Shown here one piece after another: positions 17,559 through 25,894 of a DNA stretch of 63,838 bases (position 1 is the stretch's first letter; the number at the start of each line of letters is the position of its first letter). The notes beneath the pieces are model-generated. The model did no database searches. It saw only the letters and a list, made by a program, of their open reading frames with translations, and was not told where the DNA came from. This DNA is from Candidatus Sulfopaludibacter sp. (lineage in GTDB: Bacteria > Acidobacteriota > Terriglobia > Bryobacterales > Bryobacteraceae). The position numbers and the translations under genes are program-made. Where the stretch lies: the NCBI GenBank assembly GCA_031292755.1, contig JARLGM010000016.1:1-63838 (forward strand). The letters are read 5' to 3'.

Positions 17559-19268
17559 ATGAGAGTTGGGACGTTATCGGCAGGGATGTTCCTGACCGTA
17601 TTGTGCTTCGGGCAAGCCCGGGACGCCGAGCTCGCTAGACTGGCGGACCGCTACTTTGACGAGGCGGTGTACCGCTTCGATCCCGTTTCGGGCACCGCTG
17701 CGGGATTCCACCAATACGACAGCCTTTTGCCGGACGGGTCGAAGGCGCAAGTGGACGCCCAAATCGCGATTCTCAAGAAACATCTCGCGGAGGTCGGGGC
17801 ATTCGATGGGCGCGGGCTTTCCTCCACGGCCGCCGCGGACCGCGAACTGGTGACGTCACAAATTCAAGGTACTCTGCTGGAACTGGAAACCATCCGGCCG
17901 TGGGAAAGGAATCCGGACACTTACTCCTCGGGCGCCTCCAATGCCATTTTCGTGATCATGAGCCGCAACTTCGCGCCGGCGGCTGAGCGCCTGAAGGCGG
18001 TCATCGCGCGCGAACGGCTGATTCCGCGGACGTTCCAGTCGGCGCGCGCCAACCTCAGAGACCCACCCCGGATCTACACTGAAATCGCGCTGGAACAGCT
18101 CCCCGGCATCGTCAGCTTCTTTGAGAACGATGTCCCTTCGGCCTTCAAACAGGTGACCGGCACCGCGCTGCTGGCGCAGTTCCAAACCTCGAACCGGGGG
18201 GTGATCGACGCGCTACATTCGTACCAGCAGTTCTTGAAGAGTCAGGTGCTGCCGGTCTCCAAAGGGGATTTCCGGTTGGGACCTGAGACCTATGCGCGCA
18301 AACTGCGGTATGACGAGATGGTGGATACTCCGCTCGACCGTCTGCTGGCGCTCGGGTTCGAGAATCTGCGACAGAACCAGGCGGAGTTCCGGCGGGTGGC
18401 CGCGCGAATCGACCCTAAGCGCACCCCGGCCGAGATCCTGCAAGACCTGGAAAGAGATCATCCCGCGCCGGACCAGCTCCTGAACACCTTTCGCGGCGTG
18501 CTGGGTGGACTCAAAGAATTCATCGAGCGGCACAATATCGTCACCATGCCCTCTCCGGTGCCGCCGATTGTCGAGGAGACGCCGCCCTTCATGAGAGCGC
18601 TGACGTTCGCGTCCATGGATACGCCCGGTCCGTTCGAACAGGTGGCCAAAGAGGCATTCTTCAACGTGACGCTGCCGGAGCCCAACTGGCCCAGGCAGCA
18701 GGTGGAAGAGCACATGGAAGGTTTCAATCGCGGCACCGTGATCTCTACCGCCGTGCACGAAGTGTATCCCGGTCACTACACGCAGTTTCTGTGGCTGAAG
18801 CAGGCTCCGACCAAGGTTCGCAAGCTGATCGGGTGCAGTTCCAATGCCGAGGGCTGGGCGCACTACAGCGAACAGATGATGCTGGATGAAGGGTACGGCA
18901 ACGGCGATCCCAAACTGCGGCTGGGGCAATTGCAGGACGCGCTATTGCGCAATGCACGATACATAGTGGGGATCGAAATGCACACCGGCAAGATGACCTA
19001 CGAACAGGGCATCGACTTCTTCGTCAAGGAAGGCTATCAGACCCGGGCCAACGGCGAGCGCGAAACCAAGCGCGGAACCAGCGATCCGACCTACCTTTAC
19101 TACACGTTGGGCAAGCTCCAGATTCTGAAGTTACGGCAGGATTACAAACAGATGAAGGGAACGAAATACAGCCTGGAGGAATTCCATAATAACTTCATGA
19201 AGCAGGGATATCCCCCGATCCGGATTGTGCGCCGCGCCCTGCTTGGCAATGATTCGCCGGTGCTGTAG
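17559..19268 (+). CDS. DUF885 family protein (secreted metallopeptidase-like)
   Basis: 569 residues with a signal peptide (LSAGMFLTVLCFGQA). The DUF885 hallmark HEVYPGHYTQF, a variant zinc-binding motif of the HExxPGH type, is at about residue 405. A second conserved acidic/histidine stretch, EGWAHYSEQMM, follows about 30 residues later and is likely to give the remaining ligands. Members are thought to be zinc carboxypeptidase-like enzymes but are poorly characterised. The start used sits directly after AAAGG; a second ATG nine codons later would also leave a signal peptide. Confidence 0.87.
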   Translation: MRVGTLSAGMFLTVLCFGQARDAELARLADRYFDEAVYRFDPVSGTAAGFHQYDSLLPDGSKAQVDAQIAILKKHLAEVGAFDGRGLSSTAAADRELVTSQIQGTLLELETIRPWERNPDTYSSGASNAIFVIMSRNFAPAAERLKAVIARERLIPRTFQSARANLRDPPRIYTEIALEQLPGIVSFFENDVPSAFKQVTGTALLAQFQTSNRGVIDALHSYQQFLKSQVLPVSKGDFRLGPETYARKLRYDEMVDTPLDRLLALGFENLRQNQAEFRRVAARIDPKRTPAEILQDLERDHPAPDQLLNTFRGVLGGLKEFIERHNIVTMPSPVPPIVEETPPFMRALTFASMDTPGPFEQVAKEAFFNVTLPEPNWPRQQVEEHMEGFNRGTVISTAVHEVYPGHYTQFLWLKQAPTKVRKLIGCSSNAEGWAHYSEQMMLDEGYGNGDPKLRLGQLQDALLRNARYIVGIEMHTGKMTYEQGIDFFVKEGYQTRANGERETKRGTSDPTYLYYTLGKLQILKLRQDYKQMKGTKYSLEEFHNNFMKQGYPPIRIVRRALLGNDSPVL

Positions 19269-19278
19269 TGCCGGCCGC

Positions 19279-19824
19279 CTAGCGGAGGAGCGCCGCTGCA
19301 AGAGTGGCTGCCAGGGCCAGCAGGCTGCCGATGGCGGCTCCGGCCAGGACGTCGCTCAGGAAGTGCATGCCCATCAGGATGCGCGATGCGGCGATGCTGA
19401 CCGCGCAGAAAATCAGCCCCACGGCCAGTGACGGGTAGAAATGACTCAACGTCAAGGCTACCGCGAAGGCCGTGATGGTGTGGCCGGAGGGGAAGGAGAA
19501 CTGATCCGGAGGCAGCAGCGTGGCCCAGCAGTGGGGTTCAATCGCGCAGGGCCGCCTCCGGCCGGTGACCTTTTTCAATTTGAGGAACACCACGATTCCC
19601 GTGCCCGCGGCGGCGGCGGCGGAACCGGCGGCCAGAAACCGCCGCTCGCCGCCGAACAGCAGAATCATCAACCCCATGAAGTACCAAAGCCAACCGTCCC
19701 CGCCGCGCGTGGCGCAGAGGGCCCAGATGCGGACCCACCGGGGCGCCGGCCAGTGGTTCACGCGGCGCATCAACTTGTGGTCGCGATGGGAGATGAAACC
19801 CAGCATCGCCGTCACTGCTGCCAT
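19279..19824 (-). CDS. PAP2-superfamily membrane phosphatase
   Basis: 181 residues with five to six membrane helices. The three phosphatase motifs are present in order: KKVTGRRRPC (KxxxxxxRP), PSGHTITAF (PSGH with the catalytic His) and SRILMGMHFLSDV (SRxxxxxHxxxD with the nucleophilic His). The family dephosphorylates phosphatidic acid, phosphatidylglycerol phosphate or undecaprenyl diphosphate at the membrane. The gene is divergent from a glycosyltransferase of the MGDG-synthase type, which is consistent with both acting on diacylglycerol lipids. A strong inverted repeat (19829-19857) lies immediately upstream of its start codon. Confidence 0.9.
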   Translation of the reverse strand: MAAVTAMLGFISHRDHKLMRRVNHWPAPRWVRIWALCATRGGDGWLWYFMGLMILLFGGERRFLAAGSAAAAAGTGIVVFLKLKKVTGRRRPCAIEPHCWATLLPPDQFSFPSGHTITAFAVALTLSHFYPSLAVGLIFCAVSIAASRILMGMHFLSDVLAGAAIGSLLALAATLAAALLR

Positions 19825-19828
19825 AGCC

Positions 19829-19857
19829 CATTTGTACGCCGCTGCCGGCTACAAATG
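19829..19857. promoter_or_regulatory. Perfect inverted repeat at the PAP2 start
   Basis: CATTTGTA (19829-19836) and TACAAATG (19850-19857) are exact inverted copies, and the 13-base loop itself contains GCCG-ctgc-CGGC. One base (19837) is unpaired, giving a nearly continuous 12-bp stem. It begins 5 bp upstream of the PAP2 start codon and lies between the divergent PAP2 and glycosyltransferase genes. It could be an operator, or an RNA hairpin in the PAP2 leader. No Shine-Dalgarno sequence is visible for PAP2. Confidence 0.5.
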
Positions 19858-19937
19858 CGTGACACAGCCAAAAAACATTCGTGAATCGGATTGTTTTCTG
19901 CCGCGCCCGTGGCGCCGCATGGCACAATCTCTACTGG

Positions 19938-21077
19938 GTGAAGAAACTCGACCTGATATTCTTCGACGCCGGGGGCGGCCACCGCGCCGCGGCCAATGCG
20001 CTGAAGTCGGTCATCGACCAGCAGAAGCGGCCCTTCGAACTGAGCCTGGTGAATCTTCAGGAGGCGCTGGATGCCATCGATGTGTTTCGCAAACTCACCG
20101 GCGTCCGGCTGCAGGACATCTACAACCTGATGCTGAAAAAGGGCTGGACCCTGGGGTCGCCGCAACTTACCGCGGGCATGCACCTGGTGATCCGGCTCTT
20201 CCATTCCCAGCAGGTGAAGGTGCTCAGGGATCTCTGGCGCAAGCGCCGCCCGGACGTGGTAGTTTCGCTGATCCCCAATCTGAACCGCGCCCTGTTCGAT
20301 AGCCTGCATCGCGAACTGCCCGGCACCCCTCTGGTTACAATCTTAACCGACATCGCCGATTACCCCCCGCATTTCTGGATGGAGCGTCAGCAGCAGCATT
20401 TCATCGTGGGGTCGGAAAAAGCGCAGGCTCAGGCTGCGGCTATGGGTCACCAGCCACAGTATGTGCACAGGGTTTCGGGAATGATTCTCAACCCGTCGTT
20501 CTATGATGTGGCGCCCCTGGAACCGCCGGAACGGGCCGAAGCGCGGCGCAAGTTGGGGTTCGACCCCGAAAAGCCGGTCGGTCTGGTGCTGTTTGGCGGG
20601 CAGGGCGCCGCCGTCATGCTGGAAATCGCCCGCCGGGTTCCGGACCGGCAATTGATTCTGGTCTGCGGCCACAATGAGAAGCTGGCCTCGGAGTTGCGGC
20701 GGCTTGCCGCGGAACGCGCCGCGCCGGTCTTTGTCGAAGGCTTCACCAAAGAGGTGCCGCGTTACATGCAACTGGCCGATTACTTCATCGGTAAGCCTGG
20801 CCCGGGCAGTTTGAGCGAAGCGGCCGCTATGCGATTGCCGGTGATCGTGGAGCGGAACGCCTGGACGCTGCCGCAGGAGCGGTACAACGCCGACTGGGTG
20901 CGGGAGCAGGGAATCGGCATCGTCCTGCGGAATTTTCGTGACGTTGCGCGCGCCGTGGACGAACTGCTGGATCCCGCGGCCTACGCGCGCTTTCGCGCGG
21001 CAACCGGTCGCATGCAAAATCGCGCCGTGTTTGAGATTCCCGATATTCTCGAGAAGATCGGCACTCAAGCGCATTGA
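19938..21077 (+). CDS. Glycosyltransferase of the MGDG-synthase/MurG type
   Basis: 379 residues from the GTG at 19938, which places the N-terminal strand KKLDLIFFDAGGGHRAAA at the protein start. An upstream GTG (19881) would add 19 residues of unlikely sequence. DAGGGHRAAANAL is the signature of the diacylglycerol glucosyl/galactosyltransferase N-terminal domain. The C-terminal half is a GT28 donor domain with VLFGGQG, a VEGFTKEV loop and GKPGPGSLSEAAA at the nucleotide-sugar site. It should transfer a hexose from a UDP-sugar to a lipid acceptor on the inner membrane. Divergent from a PAP2 phosphatase that could supply diacylglycerol. Confidence 0.85.
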   Translation: MKKLDLIFFDAGGGHRAAANALKSVIDQQKRPFELSLVNLQEALDAIDVFRKLTGVRLQDIYNLMLKKGWTLGSPQLTAGMHLVIRLFHSQQVKVLRDLWRKRRPDVVVSLIPNLNRALFDSLHRELPGTPLVTILTDIADYPPHFWMERQQQHFIVGSEKAQAQAAAMGHQPQYVHRVSGMILNPSFYDVAPLEPPERAEARRKLGFDPEKPVGLVLFGGQGAAVMLEIARRVPDRQLILVCGHNEKLASELRRLAAERAAPVFVEGFTKEVPRYMQLADYFIGKPGPGSLSEAAAMRLPVIVERNAWTLPQERYNADWVREQGIGIVLRNFRDVARAVDELLDPAAYARFRAATGRMQNRAVFEIPDILEKIGTQAH

Positions 21078-21146
21078 CGGTTGGCCCCCCAGCGAAGTAG
21101 CTTTGCTTCCGATAACAGATATTATGTCAAATATTGGTGCGTCCTG

Positions 21147-21183
21147 AAAAAACGGCCCGGCCCCCGCTGAATGGGACCGGGCC
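21147..21183 (-). terminator. Rho-independent terminator of the DUF6600 gene
   Basis: GGCCCGG (21154-21160) pairs with CCGGGCC (21177-21183). After one mismatch the stem continues with CCC/GGG (21162-21164, 21173-21175). Read on the minus strand, the hairpin is followed by a run of six T (complement of 21147-21152). It lies about 40 bp after the stop codon of the gene ending at 21224, so it terminates that minus-strand transcript. Confidence 0.8.
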
Positions 21184-21223
21184 TATAGGAAGAAACTGTG
21201 CTGCTTTCCCGCGTGGGAAACCT

Positions 21224-23092
21224 TTACCGGCGCCCCTTGCTGCTGCTGCTGGTGCCGCCTCCGGAAGCCCGCGAGGCGCCGTTACCGCCGCCGCCCCGAG
21301 GAGCGCTGTAACTGGGAGTGCTCCGTTGCGCCGGGGCGTTGTAATTTCGTTGCGCCGGCGCGCTGTTGGTGCGCGGAGCGTTGCCGGCTGGCGGGTTGCG
21401 TGACGCGTTGGGCGTACCGAAGCGCTGCCATCCTCCGGTACCCGGTGCCTGCGACGGCCGGCTATTTTCCGTCGCGGGATTCCGGAACCCGTTAGCGCCA
21501 TTGCCCGACGCGGGCTCACCGAACCGCCTCCATCCGCCTCCCGAGGCGCCGTTCTGACCGGGACGCGCCGCCTGTACCGCGCCGGTCGAAGGACTCGCGC
21601 CCTGTGGGCGGCTCCCGTTCGCCTGCGGGCGGTTCGCTATTTCCGCCGACCGGCCCGATTCCGCGGCAGGTCCGCCCCCCATCGCCCGCTGCTGCTGGCT
21701 AAACGGAATGCGCTGGTTCGCAGCAGGCGTCTGGTGCGTGAAGAAACGTGTGTTCTCGGCGGTCCGCGGCGTGAAGGAAGCGGCTCGGTTGCTGAAGCTC
21801 AGGTTCCGGCTGGTCGGCCCAATGGGCATCTGCCCCCGGACCAGACCGGCGGACCGCATCTGCTCTCCCGAAACACGTCCCACGGAGTTGTAACGGCCTT
21901 CCCGGAAATCCCCCGCTGCCATCCCCGAAACTCCATTTCCGATGCGAGCATTTCTGTATGTATTTGTTATGTTTACATTCGTGATATTAATGTTACGCCC
22001 GAAGTTTCCGCCCCCGTAGAATCCACGGCCCCACCACGGGTGGAACGTTTCGAACGGCGCCAGAGGCACCCAACCGACGTTCCCAAAACCAAAGCCGAAA
22101 CCGACTCCGCCACCGTACCCGAACCAACCCACCAGAGCCGGCGACCAGAAGTGGCGGTAACCCCGCGCGCCCGGGTACCAACACCACCCGAACCCGGCGT
22201 CGAAGAACCATCGGCCGTAGTGATACGGTGCCCAACCCCAGGGATCGTAGCTGACCCAAGTCCAGCCATACCAGTCTTCCCACACCCAGCGCCCGGCGCG
22301 ATACGGAGCCCAATCCGCACCCACCGTGGGCCGCCACACAGGACCATAGTTCGGAACTTCCGACCAGACGCCGTAAGAATCCAGATCCTCGGTTCCATAA
22401 ATGCCGGAGTTTCCTGGATCTACATATCGATCACTCTGGGATTGCATGAAGTGTTGATCCCGCTGCTCGTTCCAGCGGTCCCAGTCGTCGGCCGGACGCG
22501 CACCTACGATCTGGAACTCCGGATCGGCCGAGGTTCCCCGCGCCACCATCATCTGCCCGGCACTGATCCACTGCGAGCCACGCGGTGTGAAGATCTCCAA
22601 ATCCCCTGCCCTCGACATCACTTCCGTCTCACCGTTTTCATTCACGGAGATTCGAAAGATCCCTACTTTAGCGGGCCTTACGGAAACCGAGGGAGTATCT
22701 ACTTCCATGTTTGCGCCGGAAGCCCGAAGCACCCGGAAGGTCATCGTGCCCTTAGCCAGCTCGGTTTGATAGCGGTTATATTCAATGTCCGCCAAGCGGA
22801 TCTCGGCATTCCCGCCGATGCGCAGCATGTTACTCGAATCGAACTGCACTTCCGCCCGGGAATTGGGACCGGTCGAGATGCGATCATCGGTTAATAGCGG
22901 AGCATTGATCACACCCGCGACCCAGTCACCCGAATCGCCACGCCGGACTGACACCTCTCCGTTCATCAAGCTAATGCGGGCTACGCCCCGCTTTTGATCG
23001 TCCGGATCTTGCGCGCGTGCCGGCAGGAAGAGGCCGGCGCCTAACAGCGCCGCGCCCATCGCCGCGAACCGCCCAAGATGTCTCCTTCCCAT
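21224..23092 (-). CDS. Secreted FecR / DUF6600 protein with Trp-Gly-rich repeats
   Basis: 622 residues from the ATG at 23092, which has a perfect GGAGG seven bases upstream; an upstream in-frame start (23125) is less likely. A signal peptide ends at LPARA. Residues about 35-195 form a FecR-like beta domain (LMNGEVSVRRGDSGDW, STGPNSRAEVQF). About 230-370 is extremely rich in Trp, Tyr, Gly and Pro, with repeats of the type WAPYRAGRWVWEDWYGW, the DUF6600 signature. The C-terminal 230 residues are low-complexity Asn, Pro, Gly, Arg and Ser, ending in a serine/lysine/arginine tail. No FecI or FecA partner is adjacent. Probably an envelope or surface protein; molecular role unknown. Confidence 0.85.
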   Translation of the reverse strand: MGRRHLGRFAAMGAALLGAGLFLPARAQDPDDQKRGVARISLMNGEVSVRRGDSGDWVAGVINAPLLTDDRISTGPNSRAEVQFDSSNMLRIGGNAEIRLADIEYNRYQTELAKGTMTFRVLRASGANMEVDTPSVSVRPAKVGIFRISVNENGETEVMSRAGDLEIFTPRGSQWISAGQMMVARGTSADPEFQIVGARPADDWDRWNEQRDQHFMQSQSDRYVDPGNSGIYGTEDLDSYGVWSEVPNYGPVWRPTVGADWAPYRAGRWVWEDWYGWTWVSYDPWGWAPYHYGRWFFDAGFGWCWYPGARGYRHFWSPALVGWFGYGGGVGFGFGFGNVGWVPLAPFETFHPWWGRGFYGGGNFGRNINITNVNITNTYRNARIGNGVSGMAAGDFREGRYNSVGRVSGEQMRSAGLVRGQMPIGPTSRNLSFSNRAASFTPRTAENTRFFTHQTPAANQRIPFSQQQRAMGGGPAAESGRSAEIANRPQANGSRPQGASPSTGAVQAARPGQNGASGGGWRRFGEPASGNGANGFRNPATENSRPSQAPGTGGWQRFGTPNASRNPPAGNAPRTNSAPAQRNYNAPAQRSTPSYSAPRGGGGNGASRASGGGTSSSSKGRR

Positions 23093-23433
23093 GGCAGAGC
23101 CTCCAGTACTTCGGCGTTCTGGCATGCAAGCCGCCAGCCAATCTGTATCTTTAATGAAATGAGTAGATTAGACTATTGTGCACGTTGCGGTTGGTGGCTG
23201 AAAACCACCACTCTGGTTGGGTTGCAGCAACGCCCGCAAAACGCCGGATCCGTCATGCTCGGCCCGTATAAATACTGTGTAACAAGCTTATAATAAGCTT
23301 AGTACGAGAAAAACCTGTAGTAATACATGAATGTGAGAATTTATCGGCATAATTCCACGTTACACAAACTGGTATTTACCTTAGACTTAGCGGTACCTGC
23401 GAAGATATAATGTTATAAAGCTGACACTTACCG
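23093..23433. other. AT-rich divergent regulatory region
   Basis: This 341-bp stretch has no gene and is clearly AT-richer than the surrounding DNA. It holds a hairpin TGGTGG-ctgaaaa-CCACCA (23192-23210), a perfect 7-bp hairpin AAGCTTA-TAA-TAAGCTT (23284-23300), and two TATAAT sequences (23289-23294 and 23406-23411). The second lies 22 bp before the permease start codon and is a good candidate -10 box, but I see no matching -35. The promoter of the DUF6600 gene should be at the left end. The base composition suggests a regulatory region or an old junction. Confidence 0.5.
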
Positions 23434-25869
23434 ATGACATCGGGCATATTCGCTGATTTTGACTACGGCCTTCGGGCGTTAGTAAAAAATCGCGGCTTCA
23501 CTTTGGTCGCTATCGTCTCACTGGCGCTCGGAGTAGGCGCCAATACGACGGTTTTCACGCTGCTCAACGCGATCCTGCTGCGGCCGCTGCCGGTCGCCCA
23601 GCCCAATCGCCTGGCGGCGGTGAATACCCTCGATTCGTCCAACCCTGGCACTCTCCTGTGCTCCTATCCGAACTATACGGATTACCGGGACCACAACCAG
23701 GTTTTCACGTCGCTTCTCGTATACTCCCCCATCCTGATCAATCTGACCGAACACGGCGATCCACAATCCGTCATGGGTCAGATCGTCTCCAGCAACTACT
23801 TCAGCGGATTGGGAATTCATCCGGCTCTGGGCCGCGGATTTCTGCCGGAAGAAGATGCGACCCTGGGAGCGGCTCCGGTGTCCGTTATCAGCTTCGGGCT
23901 GTGGACGCGGATGTTCGCCGGCGATCCAGCCATCACCTCGCGCTCGCTCCGGCTGAATGGACGTAACTACTCGATTGTCGGGGTCGCCCCGCAGGGATTT
24001 CAGGGTATCAACAGTATCTACGCGGCCGATGTCTGGGTGCCCATGGCGATGTACCAGCAGATCTATCCCAATCCGGCCTGGGTGAACCAGCGGCGAGCGC
24101 TGCTTTTCTCCGTGGCGGGCAGGCTGAAGCCCGGAATCGGAATGGCGCAGGCGGAAGCCGGCCTGCAAGCGCTGGCGCAGGAACTGGAGCGACAGTATCC
24201 CGCCGAGAACCGCGGCCGCCGGATCAAGCTGACGCCCGTCGCCGAAGCCGCCGTTACCCCGCAGACCCGCGATCTGGTGCGGAATGCCGGAACAGTGCTG
24301 ATTATCGTATCGGCTCTGGTTCTGCTGATTGCCTGCGCCAACGTGGCGAACCTGCAACTGGCGCGGGCCACGGGACGCGGACGGGAAATCACGGTGCGCC
24401 TCGCCCTGGGCGCCAGCCGCTGGCAATTAATCCGCCAGCTCCTGGTAGAGAGCGTGATCCTTTCGGTAGCCGGCGGTGTCCTCGGCCTGCTGCTGGCCCG
24501 GTGGGCGCGTGACGTTCTCTGGTCCATCCGCCCCCCCGCCTTCAAGCATGCGGGCTTCACCCTGGATCTGGATTCCCGGGTGCTGGCGTACACCCTCGGG
24601 ATCTCGATCGGCACCGGGATCCTTTTCGGTCTGATTCCCGGCCTGCGGGCCACGCGGAAGAATCTGGGCAGCGATCTCAAGGAACGCAGCGGAGAGGCGG
24701 CATCCTCAGGAGGCTGGAACCCGCGTTCCATCCTGGTGATGGTGCAGATGGCGTTGTCCCTGGTGGCGCTGGTGGGCGCGGGTCTGTTCGTTCGGAGCCT
24801 GCTCAACGCCAATCGGATCGACCCTGGTTTTGACGCCAACCATCTGGCCGTAATCTCCTTCAACCTGTCGGACCAGGGATATAACGAAGAGCGCGGCCGG
24901 GAGTTCCACCGGATGGCGCTGGAGCGGGCGGCTTCGGTGCCGGGTGTGGACTCGGTGGCGATTGGCAAAGATGTGCCTTTCAACGTGGGCAGCGCCCGAA
25001 CCCTGGTGCTGCAGGGACAGGACAGCAGCCGGGGGCACGTGACCCTCACCTCGGTCACTTCGCCGGGATATTTTAAGACCGTGGGTCTGCGTCTCCTGCG
25101 GGGCCGTGATTTCAGCCCCACCGACATCAAGTCCAGCCCGCGTGTGGCCATCGTGAATGAAGCCGCGGCGGCCTATTTCTGGCCGGGACAGGATCCGGTG
25201 GGCCAGGTGATTTCGTTCTTCCCGGAAAATCTGCCCGTGTCTGTCATTGGCGTGGCGCGCAATGCCAATTACCTCAGTATCGGCGAGCCGCCCCAGGCCA
25301 TGTGTTACCTCTCGCTGCTGCAATATTACTTTCCCTACGGCGCGATCTACCTGCATACGCGCGGCAATCCGGATGCCGTCCTGCCCGGTGCGGTGCGTCA
25401 ACTCCGGACCCTGGATCGCAACCTGGTGCTGGATTCCGAGTCGGCCGCCAAAACCATCAGCGGGTCTCTTTGGGCGCAGCGTCTTTCGGCGGATTTGTTG
25501 GCGGTGTTCGGCGGGCTGGCCCTGGTGCTGGCGACAATCGGCATTTATGGCGTGATCTCGTACTCGGTGCAGCAACGCACGCGGGAAGTGGGCGTGCGCA
25601 TGGCACTGGGCGCCACCCTGAACGATATCCAGGTGATGATCCTCCGCGAAGGCGTCCGGATGGTTGCCGTGGGGGTGGTAGTAGGGACGCTGGTGGCGCT
25701 CGCGGCGTCGCGCGCGGTCTCCAGCCTGCTGTTCGTGATCAGCGCCCAGGATGCGGTCACGTTCGTGCTGGTGCCTGCCATCCTGACGCTGGTGGCGATT
25801 TTTGCCTGCTGGCTTCCCGCCCACCGCGCCACCCGCGTGGATCCGGCCATCGCCCTGCGGGATGAGTAA
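23434..25869 (+). CDS. ADOP-type MacB/FtsX permease
   Basis: 811 residues. It starts close to the first membrane helix (LVAIVSLALGVGANTTVF) and lacks the longer N-terminal cytoplasmic segment of the permeases at 4454 and 56475. It then shows the MacB-type periplasmic domain, LLIACANVANLQLARA with REITVRLALGASR, a second periplasmic domain and the last FtsX bundle (YGVISYSVQQRTREVGVRMALGA) ending in RVDPAIALRDE. No PadR gene and no ATPase are nearby. The sulfatase gene follows after 25 bp and may be co-transcribed. Transported substrate unknown. Confidence 0.9.
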   Translation: MTSGIFADFDYGLRALVKNRGFTLVAIVSLALGVGANTTVFTLLNAILLRPLPVAQPNRLAAVNTLDSSNPGTLLCSYPNYTDYRDHNQVFTSLLVYSPILINLTEHGDPQSVMGQIVSSNYFSGLGIHPALGRGFLPEEDATLGAAPVSVISFGLWTRMFAGDPAITSRSLRLNGRNYSIVGVAPQGFQGINSIYAADVWVPMAMYQQIYPNPAWVNQRRALLFSVAGRLKPGIGMAQAEAGLQALAQELERQYPAENRGRRIKLTPVAEAAVTPQTRDLVRNAGTVLIIVSALVLLIACANVANLQLARATGRGREITVRLALGASRWQLIRQLLVESVILSVAGGVLGLLLARWARDVLWSIRPPAFKHAGFTLDLDSRVLAYTLGISIGTGILFGLIPGLRATRKNLGSDLKERSGEAASSGGWNPRSILVMVQMALSLVALVGAGLFVRSLLNANRIDPGFDANHLAVISFNLSDQGYNEERGREFHRMALERAASVPGVDSVAIGKDVPFNVGSARTLVLQGQDSSRGHVTLTSVTSPGYFKTVGLRLLRGRDFSPTDIKSSPRVAIVNEAAAAYFWPGQDPVGQVISFFPENLPVSVIGVARNANYLSIGEPPQAMCYLSLLQYYFPYGAIYLHTRGNPDAVLPGAVRQLRTLDRNLVLDSESAAKTISGSLWAQRLSADLLAVFGGLALVLATIGIYGVISYSVQQRTREVGVRMALGATLNDIQVMILREGVRMVAVGVVVGTLVALAASRAVSSLLFVISAQDAVTFVLVPAILTLVAIFACWLPAHRATRVDPAIALRDE

Positions 25870-25894
25870 ATGATACTGTCTGAAGGGGGCCACA

